This document shows, piece after piece, positions 27,649 through 36,084 of a stretch of DNA of 64,000 nt. Position 1 is the stretch's first letter, and each line of letters begins with the position of its first letter. The stretch is from CAVWDI01 sp963793095 (GTDB lineage Bacteria; Chloroflexota; Anaerolineae; Anaerolineales; UBA4823). Both the position numbers and the translations under genes were made by a program. The notes under the pieces were generated by a model. That model did no database searches. It was not told where the DNA came from and saw only the letters and a program-made list of their open reading frames with translations. The stretch is from NCBI GenBank assembly GCA_963793095.1, contig CAWBYY010000003.1, forward strand, positions 1 through 64,000, read 5' to 3'.

Positions 27649-29124
27649 ATGATGGAATTTCCAATTCTCAGTTTTGTTGTTTTTACGCCTATTGTTGCCG
27701 GGTTGATAATTTTCTTGATACCTGGCGACCGGAAAAATGAGATCCGGGTTGCGGCTTTAGCTGCTGGCTCACTTGCTTTATTACTATCTATCTGGGTTTA
27801 TTTCTCCTATGATATTGAAGCAGGGGGATACCAGTTTGTTGAACAATATTCATGGCTGCCACAACTGGGCATTTCATATAACGTTGGAATAGATGGGATG
27901 AACGCCCCACTCGTTCTATTGACTGGAATCGTCATGTTTACAGGTGTGTTGATTTCGTGGGGTATAGATGACCGGCCGCGTGAATTTTTTGTATTTCTCT
28001 TTATATTAGCTACGGGAGTATTCGGAGTTTTTGTTGCGCTGGATCTATTCATGCTGATCTTCTTTTATGAGATTGCGGTGTTTCCGATGTATTTATTGAT
28101 CGCGATCTGGGGATGGAAAGTTACTCGTGAATATGCAGCAATGAAACTCACCCTTTATCTCTTCATCGGCTCTGTAATCGCGCTGGTTGGCGCGCTTGCG
28201 ATGTATTTTGCATCCGGGTTAGGCACCTTTAATATGGTCGTCCTTGAAGATGCAGGATTTTCAACAACTTTTCAAAGGTTCTGGTTCCCGTTTGTATTTT
28301 TCGGTTTTGCGGTTCTGGGTGGTATTTTTCCATTTCACAACTGGAGCCCGGATGGTCACGTTGCTGCACCGACTGCAGTGTCGATGTTCCATGCCGGTGT
28401 ATTGATGAAATTAGGCGCCTTTGCCGCTTTGAGAGTCGGGATAATGCTTTTACCAGAAGGTGCATCTTTTCATATGCCCTGGATAATTTTATTAACACTG
28501 GTGAATGTTGTTTACGGGGCATTTATTGCTTCAGTTCAATCTGATTTTAAATATGTTATTGGTTTTTCTTCCGTATCACATATGGGTCTGGTGATTATGG
28601 GATTCGCCACATTAAATTCAACCGGGATGCTTGGCGCGGGCATTCAAATGTTTTCACATGGCATTATGACAGCTCTGTTTTTTGCGGTTGTTGGAATTGT
28701 TTACGATCGGGCACATACCCGCGAAATCAATCAACTGGGTGGTTTTCGAAAAGTAATGCCACTGGTGACACTAGCATTTATCATTGGCGGTCTTGTATCG
28801 ATGGGTATGCCAGGTTTATCCGGATTTATTGCTGAATTCCCGATATTTATGGGTCTCTGGGAAAGCTATCCGTGGATCGCTGTTGTTGCTGCCATTTCTA
28901 TCGTGATAACCGCTGCCTACATAATCAGAATAATCGGGCAGGTTTTCTTCGGTAAAATGCCTGAGAATTTTGTAGGCCATATTACACAAATAAATTCATT
29001 AGATAAAATTGCCCTTATCTTTCTCACTGTAGTTTTAGTACTGGTTGGTGTATATCCTCCAATTATGGTACCCCTTGTTAATTCCGGTGTGGAGAATATC
29101 ATGCGAATTATCGGAGGAGCATAA
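27649..29124 (+). CDS. nuoM: NADH-quinone oxidoreductase subunit M, copy 2
   Basis: This second NuoM-like protein of 491 residues has the glutamate in IFFYEIAVFPMYLLIAIW and the pattern GIFPFHNWSPDGHVAAPTA, in which the usual Lys and WLPDAH are replaced (a Gly-Gly-Ile precedes Pro-Phe-His, and Ser-Pro-Asp-Gly replaces Leu-Pro-Asp-Ala). VIGFSSVSHMGLV is retained. The changes around the pumping lysine suggest it may conduct protons differently from copy 1; this is inference. Two nuoM copies are known from phototrophic Chloroflexota complex I operons. nuoN follows after one base. Confidence 0.9.
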   Translation: MMEFPILSFVVFTPIVAGLIIFLIPGDRKNEIRVAALAAGSLALLLSIWVYFSYDIEAGGYQFVEQYSWLPQLGISYNVGIDGMNAPLVLLTGIVMFTGVLISWGIDDRPREFFVFLFILATGVFGVFVALDLFMLIFFYEIAVFPMYLLIAIWGWKVTREYAAMKLTLYLFIGSVIALVGALAMYFASGLGTFNMVVLEDAGFSTTFQRFWFPFVFFGFAVLGGIFPFHNWSPDGHVAAPTAVSMFHAGVLMKLGAFAALRVGIMLLPEGASFHMPWIILLTLVNVVYGAFIASVQSDFKYVIGFSSVSHMGLVIMGFATLNSTGMLGAGIQMFSHGIMTALFFAVVGIVYDRAHTREINQLGGFRKVMPLVTLAFIIGGLVSMGMPGLSGFIAEFPIFMGLWESYPWIAVVAAISIVITAAYIIRIIGQVFFGKMPENFVGHITQINSLDKIALIFLTVVLVLVGVYPPIMVPLVNSGVENIMRIIGGA

Positions 29125-29125
29125 A

Positions 29126-30568
29126 ATGTATATTGATTATTCTATGCTCCTGGCAATTCTCCCGCAGATTTCGCTTGTGGTTCTGGGGGGGATTGTGTTG
29201 ATTTTGGAACTGGTCCTGTCCAGGGATCAATATAGGAATATCGGGTGGGTAACTGCCATTGGGATGGGTTTTATTTTGCTTCTTACAATTCCAGCAATGC
29301 CTGAAGAAAGTTCTGAGGCAACCTGGGGTGGAATGATCAGGAATGATTGGATAAGTTATATATTTATTGTTATGGTGGTTTTTGGAGCAGGGATCAGCGC
29401 TCTTTTTGCAATGGATTTCCGATCACTTGGAAAACGGGGCGGATTTTTTGTGCTGCTTATCTCAGCCACATTAGGTATGACCTTTATGGCATCCGCGGCT
29501 GATCTTGTATTGTTGTTTGTCGCAATTGAAACATCAGCTTTATCCCTTTATGTTCTAGCAAGCTTGTTTAATGATGAGGATGAATCCGCTGAAGCGGGTT
29601 TCAAGTACTTCCTCTTTGGAGCGCTTACATCAACGATTATGCTTTATGGATTCAGTTTGCTTTATGGGTTTTCTGGATCAACGAATATCTTCGGAATTGC
29701 CGAAAGTTTTCGAGCAGGGGATGTACCTGTGGAAGCAATAATTGGGAGTCTGTTACTGGTTCTGGTTGGTTTCACCTTTAAAATCTCAGGGGTTCCATTC
29801 CATTTCTGGGCGCCGGATGTTTACCAGGGCGCACCAACGCCAGTCTCAGGATTCCTTTCGACAGCTTCAAAAGCCGCCGGTTTTATAGTACTGGCGCGTG
29901 TTATGGCAGTAGTTTTTCAGGATATTTCCCTGTATTGGGGCGCAATCATTGCTGCAATTGCTGTGGCTTCCATGACTCTCGGCAATCTGTTAGCTTTGGC
30001 TCAAAAAAATATCAAACGTATGCTGGCATATTCTTCAATTGCCCATGCAGGCTATGCCTTAATTGGCCTTGTGGCAATATCTATGATGGGTCTGAGCAGC
30101 ATGATTTTATACCTGGTTATATACCTGGTGACGAATCTAGCAGCATTCGGGATTGTATCGGCTTATGGTCGTATAGTTGGTTCTGACGATATGTCAGCCT
30201 ATTATGGAATGAGCCGGCGTTCTCCCTTGCTTGCTTTTGCACTGCTGATTGCGTTACTTTCTCTTGCTGGGATGCCTCCGCTAGGCGGTTTTATTGCGAA
30301 AGTGTTTGTTTTTGCAGCTGCTGTTGATGCGAATATGGTCTGGTTGGCTGTGATCGGTATTCTTAATGCGATTATCGGATTGTATTATTACCTGACTGTA
30401 TTAAAATATGTATATTTATACCGGTCAGAAGATGAGGATAAACCTCTACCGGTAACCCGACCTATAAAGGTGGCCCTGGCTGTCCTTACAGTTGGGATTA
30501 TTCTATTGGGCACTCTGTTTGCCCCCTGGTTTGACTTCGCAACAACTGCAGCCGCTTCAATATTTTAA
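29126..30568 (+). CDS. nuoN: NADH-quinone oxidoreductase subunit N
   Basis: NuoN is the third antiporter-like subunit, next to NuoK. I chose ATG 29126 (480 residues), which has GGAGGAGC just upstream, over an in-frame start at 29045 that lies inside the previous gene. Key features are VLLFVAIETSALSLYVLAS (membrane Glu), FKISGVPFHFWAPDVYQGAPTPV (Lys) and MLAYSSIAHAGYAL. It ends the complex I group; the downstream ATP synthase genes have their own promoter. Confidence 0.95.
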   Translation: MYIDYSMLLAILPQISLVVLGGIVLILELVLSRDQYRNIGWVTAIGMGFILLLTIPAMPEESSEATWGGMIRNDWISYIFIVMVVFGAGISALFAMDFRSLGKRGGFFVLLISATLGMTFMASAADLVLLFVAIETSALSLYVLASLFNDEDESAEAGFKYFLFGALTSTIMLYGFSLLYGFSGSTNIFGIAESFRAGDVPVEAIIGSLLLVLVGFTFKISGVPFHFWAPDVYQGAPTPVSGFLSTASKAAGFIVLARVMAVVFQDISLYWGAIIAAIAVASMTLGNLLALAQKNIKRMLAYSSIAHAGYALIGLVAISMMGLSSMILYLVIYLVTNLAAFGIVSAYGRIVGSDDMSAYYGMSRRSPLLAFALLIALLSLAGMPPLGGFIAKVFVFAAAVDANMVWLAVIGILNAIIGLYYYLTVLKYVYLYRSEDEDKPLPVTRPIKVALAVLTVGIILLGTLFAPWFDFATTAAASIF

Positions 30569-30587
30569 GAACCATAATTACGTTTTG

Positions 30588-30617
30588 TTGACGCTATCTC
30601 ATGCCTTATGTTACAAT
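30588..30617 (+). promoter_or_regulatory. Strong promoter of the ATP synthase genes, extended -10
   Basis: TTGACG (30588-30593), an 18-nt spacer and TGTTACAAT (30609-30617) form a sigma70-type promoter with an extended -10. Transcription would begin near 30624, directly at the ATG at 30626, so the first transcript would be leaderless. Confidence 0.7.
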
Positions 30618-30625
30618 TTTCAGCC

Positions 30626-30934
30626 ATGAGCCCAGATGCCAATGAGCCGGATGAAAAACAGGGACAACGAAGCCTCGGGTACACATTGGCAGCAATTACT
30701 GGACAGGTGGGCTGCCTTACAGCGTTTTTATTACTGGCAGCCCTTTTTGGTGGTATCTGGTTGGACGATTATTTAGGCACAAAACCGCTATTCACCATTG
30801 GGCTGATTATCCTCAGTGTACCAATTACAATTGCAGCTATACTCTGGATTGTAAAAAAAATGACTTCACGAATACAATCAACTCAACGAGGTGGGAACCC
30901 TTCTCAATTAATGGAGGAAGATCAAAGTGGATAG
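30626..30934 (+). CDS. atpI: AtpI/AtpZ-like ATP synthase accessory membrane protein
   Basis: This protein of 102 residues from ATG 30626 has two membrane helices (about residues 28-48 and 58-80) with a short polar loop (GGIWLDDYLG). It stands at the usual place for AtpI/AtpZ, ahead of the a subunit. In studied bacteria these proteins help c-ring assembly or magnesium uptake. The ATG at 30608 would lie inside the -10 region, so 30626 is preferred. No Shine-Dalgarno is present. The C-terminus overlaps the atpB start by 8 nt. Confidence 0.83.
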   Translation: MSPDANEPDEKQGQRSLGYTLAAITGQVGCLTAFLLLAALFGGIWLDDYLGTKPLFTIGLIILSVPITIAAILWIVKKMTSRIQSTQRGGNPSQLMEEDQSG

Positions 30935-31907
30935 ACCTCGCCCCAGGATATTTCGAATTCCTAATCGCTACCTGGTATTGATTTTGTTGGTATTGGGTTT
31001 TTTGGCGGCAAGAATATACCATCCCGTATTACCGCACATTCAAGTTGCGCCTGAGGTGGTATTCACAATTAACCTTCCAATTGTTGGAACTTTCGCCTGG
31101 ACAAATACAATGACCGCGATGGTGATTGCGGATGTAATCATGCTTCTAATTGCATTTTCTGTAAGAAGATCTGTAAGAAGTGGAAGTTTAGTTCCCAAAG
31201 GGTTCTCAGGCGCCATAGAGGCATTAATTGAAGTTCTCTATAATATGACCGAATCAACTGCTGGTAAGTGGGCGAAAAAAATCTTCCCATGGTTTGGTGC
31301 AATTACTGTGTTTGTGTTAATAGTGAACTGGACTGAACTCATCCCTGGCGTGGATACGGTGGGGAAAATCGAATTAGCGAAAGAACATGGAAACCCAATG
31401 CAGCAGGTTTTTGATAATGTTTACACTATAATGCCTGCTGTTGACCATGAGGAGGTCGAAAACGATGAGGGGATGTTCACGCTTATTCCTTTTGTGAGAA
31501 CACTGTCGACTGACTTAAATTTTACAGTTGCCCTGGCATTAATCTCAGTTACAATGACCCAGGTCTATGGTTATCAAGCTTTAGGACCCGGTTATTTTAC
31601 TAAGTACCTGAATTTTAAAGCCTTGTGGAATTTCTTCAAAAATCCGATGGGAATAATCGATTTTGGTGTAGGATTACTTGAAATTGTTTCTGAAATCTCC
31701 AAAATTCTATCATTCTCATTTCGTTTATTTGGAAATATATTTGCAGGCACAGTCTTACTATTTGTAATTGGCACACTGGTACCTGTTTTAGCGCCAACAA
31801 TATTTTACCTGCTTGAGGTATTTGTGGGATTGATCCAGGCTTTTGTATTTGGAATGCTTACGATGGTGTTCATGTCTCAAGCGATGATGGGACATGGAGA
31901 TCATTAG
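30927..31907 (+). CDS. atpB: ATP synthase F0 subunit a
   Basis: Subunit a forms the two half-channels through which protons reach the c-ring. The 326-residue protein starts with GTG, overlapping the preceding gene and preceded by GGAGG. It contains six or so helices, the essential Arg in FVRTLSTDLNFTVAL, and the C-terminal RLFGNIFAGTVLL and ELPIFVG-like EVFVGLIQAFVFGML helices. A hydrophilic insertion rich in acidic residues (about 150-185) precedes the Arg helix, making the protein longer than usual. Confidence 0.94.
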   Translation: MDRPRPRIFRIPNRYLVLILLVLGFLAARIYHPVLPHIQVAPEVVFTINLPIVGTFAWTNTMTAMVIADVIMLLIAFSVRRSVRSGSLVPKGFSGAIEALIEVLYNMTESTAGKWAKKIFPWFGAITVFVLIVNWTELIPGVDTVGKIELAKEHGNPMQQVFDNVYTIMPAVDHEEVENDEGMFTLIPFVRTLSTDLNFTVALALISVTMTQVYGYQALGPGYFTKYLNFKALWNFFKNPMGIIDFGVGLLEIVSEISKILSFSFRLFGNIFAGTVLLFVIGTLVPVLAPTIFYLLEVFVGLIQAFVFGMLTMVFMSQAMMGHGDH

Positions 31908-31992
31908 CAAATTGGAAATTTATTGAAATTTAGTCAACCAATCAGAGAAGAATTTTTTGCCAAATAAATATCAGGAGGCATAGTAAACAAGA

Positions 31993-32220
31993 ATGGAAGC
32001 TGACGCAGCAAAACTTATTGGAGCAGGTCTCGCCATGTTGGGTACGATTGGAGCTGGATTGGGGATTGGAATACTTGTGAGCGGCGCGGTTCAGGGAATT
32101 GCCCGCAATCCAGATGCGAGCGGTGATGTGCAGACTAACATGATTTTGGGTATCGCTTTTGCAGAAGCGGTGGCAATATACTGTCTGGTTGTTGCACTTC
32201 TAATTATATTTGTTGGATAG
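31993..32220 (+). CDS. atpE: ATP synthase F0 subunit c
   Basis: This 75-residue two-helix hairpin protein forms the rotating c-ring. The glycine-rich first helix (GTIGAGLGIGILVSG), the RNPDASG polar loop and the ion-binding Glu58 in GIAFAEAVAIYCL are clear. The residue after Glu58 is Ala, and there is no Gln in the first helix at the sodium-ligand position, so proton coupling is expected. AGGAGG lies 14 nt before the ATG, a rather long spacing. Confidence 0.95.
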   Translation: MEADAAKLIGAGLAMLGTIGAGLGIGILVSGAVQGIARNPDASGDVQTNMILGIAFAEAVAIYCLVVALLIIFVG

Positions 32221-32241
32221 TCAATAACAAGGAGGTTGGCT

Positions 32242-32976
32242 TTGGAAGGATTAGGCCTGAACCTGGGATTTTTGTTTGTTCAAATATTCAATTTTCTTAT
32301 CATTTTCATCATCTTACGAGCATTCGTATTCAGCCCTATTATTGAACTCCTGAACAAGCGGAGAACTTCAATTGCACAGGGTTTACAGGATGCACAAGTT
32401 GCAGCAGAAGCAAGAGAGAATGCCGAAAAAGATGCACAGGAGATTCTGACTGCAGCTCAGGCAGAAGCTAACCAAAAAATTCGTGAGGCGACTGAAAGAG
32501 CTGAACAGGTCAGAAAGGAAATAATTGCACAATCTGAAGAAGAGTCGGTTAAAGCGCGTGAAGCGGCTTTAGCTGAAGCACAATTAGAACGTGAGCGTTT
32601 ACTAGCCGAAATCCGCGGACAGGTTGGAGGATTGGCAATTGCTGCAGCCCAGAAGCTTGTTGGTGAAGCATTGGATGAAAAGCGGCAGCATGCGCTTCTT
32701 GATGAATTCTTCTCTGGAGTTAAATCCGGTAAGATTATTGTACTGGAAGAAACAGGTCTGAGAGGCGCTTCGGCTGAAGTTACAAGTGCATTGCCGCTAT
32801 CGGATCAGGAAAAAGAAACAGTACGGAGTGAAATAATCTCAAAAATTGGCAGTCAGACTGTAACATTCCGGGTCGACCCGTCAATCCTTGGTGGATTGGT
32901 GGTTAAGGTTGGCGATAAAGTGCTGGATGGATCAGTTGCGGGGCAAGTACAGACGCTTCAACAAAGTCTGAGTTGA
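32242..32976 (+). CDS. atpF: ATP synthase subunit b fused to the C-terminal domain of subunit delta
   Basis: The first 160 or so residues are a normal b subunit: one N-terminal membrane helix, then a long Ala/Glu/Arg-rich coiled coil. The last 65 residues (from VTSALPLSDQEKE through VDPSILGGLVVKVGDKVLDGSV) match the C-terminal domain of the delta/OSCP stalk subunit. The delta N-terminal helical domain, which holds the alpha subunits, is missing from this fusion. TTG 32242 is preferred because GGAGG at 32231-32235 is ideally spaced; TTG 32236 directly touches it. The 244-residue product ends the operon, followed by a terminator and then murE, without atpA/G/D/C. The domain reading is firm; its mechanical meaning is inferred. 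Confidence 0.88.
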   Translation: MEGLGLNLGFLFVQIFNFLIIFIILRAFVFSPIIELLNKRRTSIAQGLQDAQVAAEARENAEKDAQEILTAAQAEANQKIREATERAEQVRKEIIAQSEEESVKAREAALAEAQLERERLLAEIRGQVGGLAIAAAQKLVGEALDEKRQHALLDEFFSGVKSGKIIVLEETGLRGASAEVTSALPLSDQEKETVRSEIISKIGSQTVTFRVDPSILGGLVVKVGDKVLDGSVAGQVQTLQQSLS

Positions 32977-33018
32977 CGATAACCAACAAATTTCATAATA
33001 TCATTTATAGATTGAATT

Positions 33019-33058
33019 AAAACGTCTGGAGTGTTATAAATCCTCCAGGCGTTTTATA
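33019..33058 (+). terminator. Intrinsic terminator after the ATP synthase genes
   Basis: AAAACGTCTGGAG (33019-33031) pairs with CTCCAGGCGTTTT (33043-33055), one G-T pair inside, loop of 11 nt, with the trailing T-run built into the stem. It ends the atp transcript after the b-delta gene. Confidence 0.85.
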
Positions 33059-33097
33059 TTTATAAAGTTATTTTATTATCGCTGATAATATTACGCC

Positions 33098-34660
33098 ATG
33101 AATATCAAGAAGTTACCAGACTTATTCAGTAAGATACCCATCCAGTCCATTAATGCGATTCCAGAAATTGGCATCACTGGAATAACCCAGGATTCCCGAA
33201 AGGTAAAAGATGGGGATCTATTTATTGCGATTAAAGGAGGTACGACCGACGGCCATAATTATGTCAGAGAGGCATTCCAACGTGGAGCAGCGGCTGTAGT
33301 AGGATGTGAAACTGAATTTGATTCAACACCTAATTATATTCGGGTGGATGACAGCAGAGCTGCTCTAGCATATCTTTCATCAGCTTTTTACGACTTCCCA
33401 TCAAGGAAATTAATCATGATTGGGATTTCTGGCACAGATGGCAAAACAACTACAGCAAGTTTGATTTTTGAAATTCTAAATTACTCGGGAATTAGAACCG
33501 GGCTGGTATCAACAGTTCAGGCTGTTGTTGGTGAAAAGATAATGGATACCGGGTTCCACGTTACAACACCAAATGCTGACGAAGTTCAGCGCTATCTCGC
33601 GGATATGGTGGAATCTGAAATTGAAACTGTAGTATTTGAAGTAACCTCCCATGGTCTTGAACAGGGCAGAGTAACAGCTTGCGATTTTGATATTGGCGTA
33701 ATCACAAATGTTGCACATGATCACCTTGATTACCACGGAACTTATGAGGCATATCTCGCGGCAAAAGGGAAATTGATTTCAAGCCTGGAAGACAGCGCAA
33801 ACAAGTCATTTAATCTGCTGCGTACGGCAGTACTTAATATGGATGATAGATCATACCAATTTATGTCAAATATCGCTGGGACTAATCAAATATCTTATGG
33901 ATTTGACAAAAACGCAAATGTAAAAGCATCTGCCCGTAGTTTTTCATCTCAAGGGACTTCATTCCTTTGCAGTGGAATTGATAACAATGGAGTTGAATTT
34001 TCTATACCGGTAAATATGCACTTGATTGGTGCCTATAATGTATCCAATTGTTTGGCGGCGATCAGTGTAACGAGGGGTGTTTTTGGGCTGCCAGATATAC
34101 AAATCCAGAAAGGAATTGAACATTTACGACTTGTTCCTGGACGGATGGAAAGAATTGAAATGGGTCAGAATTTCAGTGCAATGGTTGATTTTGCACATAC
34201 TCCAAATGCGCTGTTTAATGCATTAAAAGCGCTGCGGACAATGGTTGAGGGCAGGATTATTTCAATATTTGGATCGGCAGGTTTACGGGATAAGGAGAAA
34301 CGAAGAATGATGGCGGAGATATCAGCGGAACTATCTGATATCACAATACTGACTGCTGAAGATCCCCGAGTTGAATCTTTGGATGAGATACTGGCTGAAA
34401 TGGCGGATGGTATTACATCCCGTTCAGGTATTGAAGAGAAGACTTTTTGGCGAATTCCAGACCGGGGAAAAGCAATAAGCTTTGGAATTCGATTGGCAAA
34501 ACCTGGAGACCTGGTTATCGCATTTGGAAAAGGTCATGAACAATCCATGTGTTTTGGGGAGACGGAATACCCCTGGGATGATAGGATTGCATTGAAAGCG
34601 GCGATAGCGGAATATCTAAATATTCCAGGTCCGAAAATGCCTTATTTGCCAACTCAATAA
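33098..34660 (+). CDS. murE: UDP-N-acetylmuramyl-tripeptide synthetase
   Basis: MurE adds the third amino acid to UDP-MurNAc-L-Ala-D-Glu in peptidoglycan synthesis, in the cytoplasm, using ATP. The 520-residue protein has the P-loop GISGTDGKTTT near residue 109, HTPNAL in the central domain, and the C-terminal specificity loop at 421-424, which reads EDPR. Diaminopimelate enzymes usually have DNPR and lysine enzymes DNPA or similar, so the substrate is uncertain; some Chloroflexota use ornithine. A GATAAT box at 33084-33089 lies only 8 nt before the ATG and no Shine-Dalgarno is seen, so the mRNA may be leaderless. Confidence 0.9.
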   Translation: MNIKKLPDLFSKIPIQSINAIPEIGITGITQDSRKVKDGDLFIAIKGGTTDGHNYVREAFQRGAAAVVGCETEFDSTPNYIRVDDSRAALAYLSSAFYDFPSRKLIMIGISGTDGKTTTASLIFEILNYSGIRTGLVSTVQAVVGEKIMDTGFHVTTPNADEVQRYLADMVESEIETVVFEVTSHGLEQGRVTACDFDIGVITNVAHDHLDYHGTYEAYLAAKGKLISSLEDSANKSFNLLRTAVLNMDDRSYQFMSNIAGTNQISYGFDKNANVKASARSFSSQGTSFLCSGIDNNGVEFSIPVNMHLIGAYNVSNCLAAISVTRGVFGLPDIQIQKGIEHLRLVPGRMERIEMGQNFSAMVDFAHTPNALFNALKALRTMVEGRIISIFGSAGLRDKEKRRMMAEISAELSDITILTAEDPRVESLDEILAEMADGITSRSGIEEKTFWRIPDRGKAISFGIRLAKPGDLVIAFGKGHEQSMCFGETEYPWDDRIALKAAIAEYLNIPGPKMPYLPTQ

Positions 34661-34710
34661 ATAATAAGTAAGGGGTTGAATACTTTCTAGTTTCTGTTCC
34701 TTTTTCAGGT

Positions 34711-34941
34711 TTAACTGTCCAATACCAGGCAGGTTAGAGTATCATGCACCCCGGGTATTGGTTGTATCCTACGTGCAATCATCCGGCCGATATCATTCAC
34801 ATCCTCCGCTTCAATAACTGAAACCACATCATATGGTCCGAATGTCATATTTGCTTCTTTGACCCCATCTATTTTCCTGAGATTGTCGACAACTTCAGGA
34901 ATACTTCCAGGCTGCACATTGATCATTACATAAGCTTTCAT
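34711..34941 (-). CDS. Stand-alone RAM (Lrp/AsnC effector-binding) domain protein
   Basis: This 76-residue protein consists only of the alpha/beta effector domain found at the C-terminus of Lrp/AsnC regulators (AYVMINVQPGSIPEVVDNL, then a GPYDVVSVIEAED strand). There is no DNA-binding helix-turn-helix. Such proteins assemble into rings that bind amino acids. It is 16 nt downstream of the formate/nitrite channel gene on the same strand, with AGAGG before the ATG, and so is probably co-transcribed with it. Whether it senses a ligand for that channel is unknown. Confidence 0.85.
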   Translation of the reverse strand: MKAYVMINVQPGSIPEVVDNLRKIDGVKEANMTFGPYDVVSVIEAEDVNDIGRMIARRIQPIPGVHDTLTCLVLDS

Positions 34942-34957
34942 ATAGTTACCTCTTGAT

Positions 34958-35857
34958 TTATTTCGGCAAATTATCCTGACGGAGGAAAATCAGCCAGTAA
35001 ATACCAGCGACAAACACCGCGCCACCAATGATATTGCCAATTGTTACCGGTATGAGATTATTGATGAAGAAAGATCCCCATGTGAGAGATTGATAATCGG
35101 CTGGAATTTTTCCGATTGCTGACCAGAATTCCGGTGAAGCATAATCCTTGATCAGTAATCCGATTGGTATGAAATACATGTTTGCAATGCTGTGTTCGAA
35201 TCCGGCTGCGACAAATGCTGTTATTGGGAAAATGATGGCAGCGATTTTATCAATTGTGCTGCGGGCGCTGAATGTCATCCAGACCGCGAGGCAAACCAGG
35301 ATGTTGCAGAGAATACCCAATGCGATCGCCTGGACAATACCTAATCCTACTTTGGCTAGGGCTATGTTGAGAGCTGTTTCCCCTACTGAGTTGTTACCAA
35401 ATGTGTATTGTTTGCTTAAAAATAACAAGGCTGCTGTTCCGAGTGCTCCAAGGAAATTACCTGCATATACAACTATCCAGTTTCTCAATAAAGCGAATGT
35501 AGATACTTTTCCACTGGCCCAAGCCATGACTATTAAATTATTCCCCGTGAAAAGTTCAGCCCCACCAATAATTACTAGAATCAATCCGAGACAGAAGACA
35601 AAACCAGCCAATAATTTGTTAAAACCAAAAGGAAAATCAGCACTCAATCCATTCATACCGGAAGCTGATTGAAAGGAAATATCACCCGAGATAATCGTGG
35701 TAGCGAAGATTGCCCCGAATGCAATAAATGCCCCTGCAAGGACAGCAAGAGCAAACAGGGTGATAAATGGTGCCTGCGCTTTTCGGACCCCTACATATTC
35801 CGCCCTGGTGGCCATCTCGGCAGGTAGTAAAGCATCAATTCGGATTTCTGTGCTCAT
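34958..35857 (-). CDS. Formate/nitrite transporter (FNT) family channel
   Basis: FNT proteins are pentameric channels passing small monovalent anions such as formate, nitrite or hydrosulfide. This protein of 299 residues has six membrane helices and the hallmark repeats: GAELFTGNNLIVMAW after the second helix and AAGFEHSIANMYFIP with the conserved His. The start at 35857 is preferred for its spacing to GGGAA; 35863 is possible. Formate is the likeliest cargo in an anaerobe, but the sequence alone does not decide between anions. The RAM-domain gene follows in the same operon. Confidence 0.87.
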   Translation of the reverse strand: MSTEIRIDALLPAEMATRAEYVGVRKAQAPFITLFALAVLAGAFIAFGAIFATTIISGDISFQSASGMNGLSADFPFGFNKLLAGFVFCLGLILVIIGGAELFTGNNLIVMAWASGKVSTFALLRNWIVVYAGNFLGALGTAALLFLSKQYTFGNNSVGETALNIALAKVGLGIVQAIALGILCNILVCLAVWMTFSARSTIDKIAAIIFPITAFVAAGFEHSIANMYFIPIGLLIKDYASPEFWSAIGKIPADYQSLTWGSFFINNLIPVTIGNIIGGAVFVAGIYWLIFLRQDNLPK

Positions 35858-36084
35858 AAGCATTTCCCGTCAAAAGTATTACGAAAATATTTACAATGGA
35901 ATAGTAAATCATATTTTTCGAGGATGCCCAAGGACAAATATCACATTGAATAGACCATAAAAATCATATTCCATTAATTGTTTTCTCCTCCCTGATTCTA
36001 GGAACTCCAGGGTGCAATAAGATAAAACTGGTTCTGTGGTATCCTTGCGGCTGCATCATAAATTCCAACTCAAACCTTTTCCCG

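Noticed and set aside
31993..32220. Sodium-type ATP synthase c-ring
   Set aside because: The Gln and Ser/Thr sodium ligands are missing around Glu58; proton coupling fits better.
35148..35672. 174-codon plus-strand frame
   Set aside because: Antisense to the FNT channel, which has clear family motifs.
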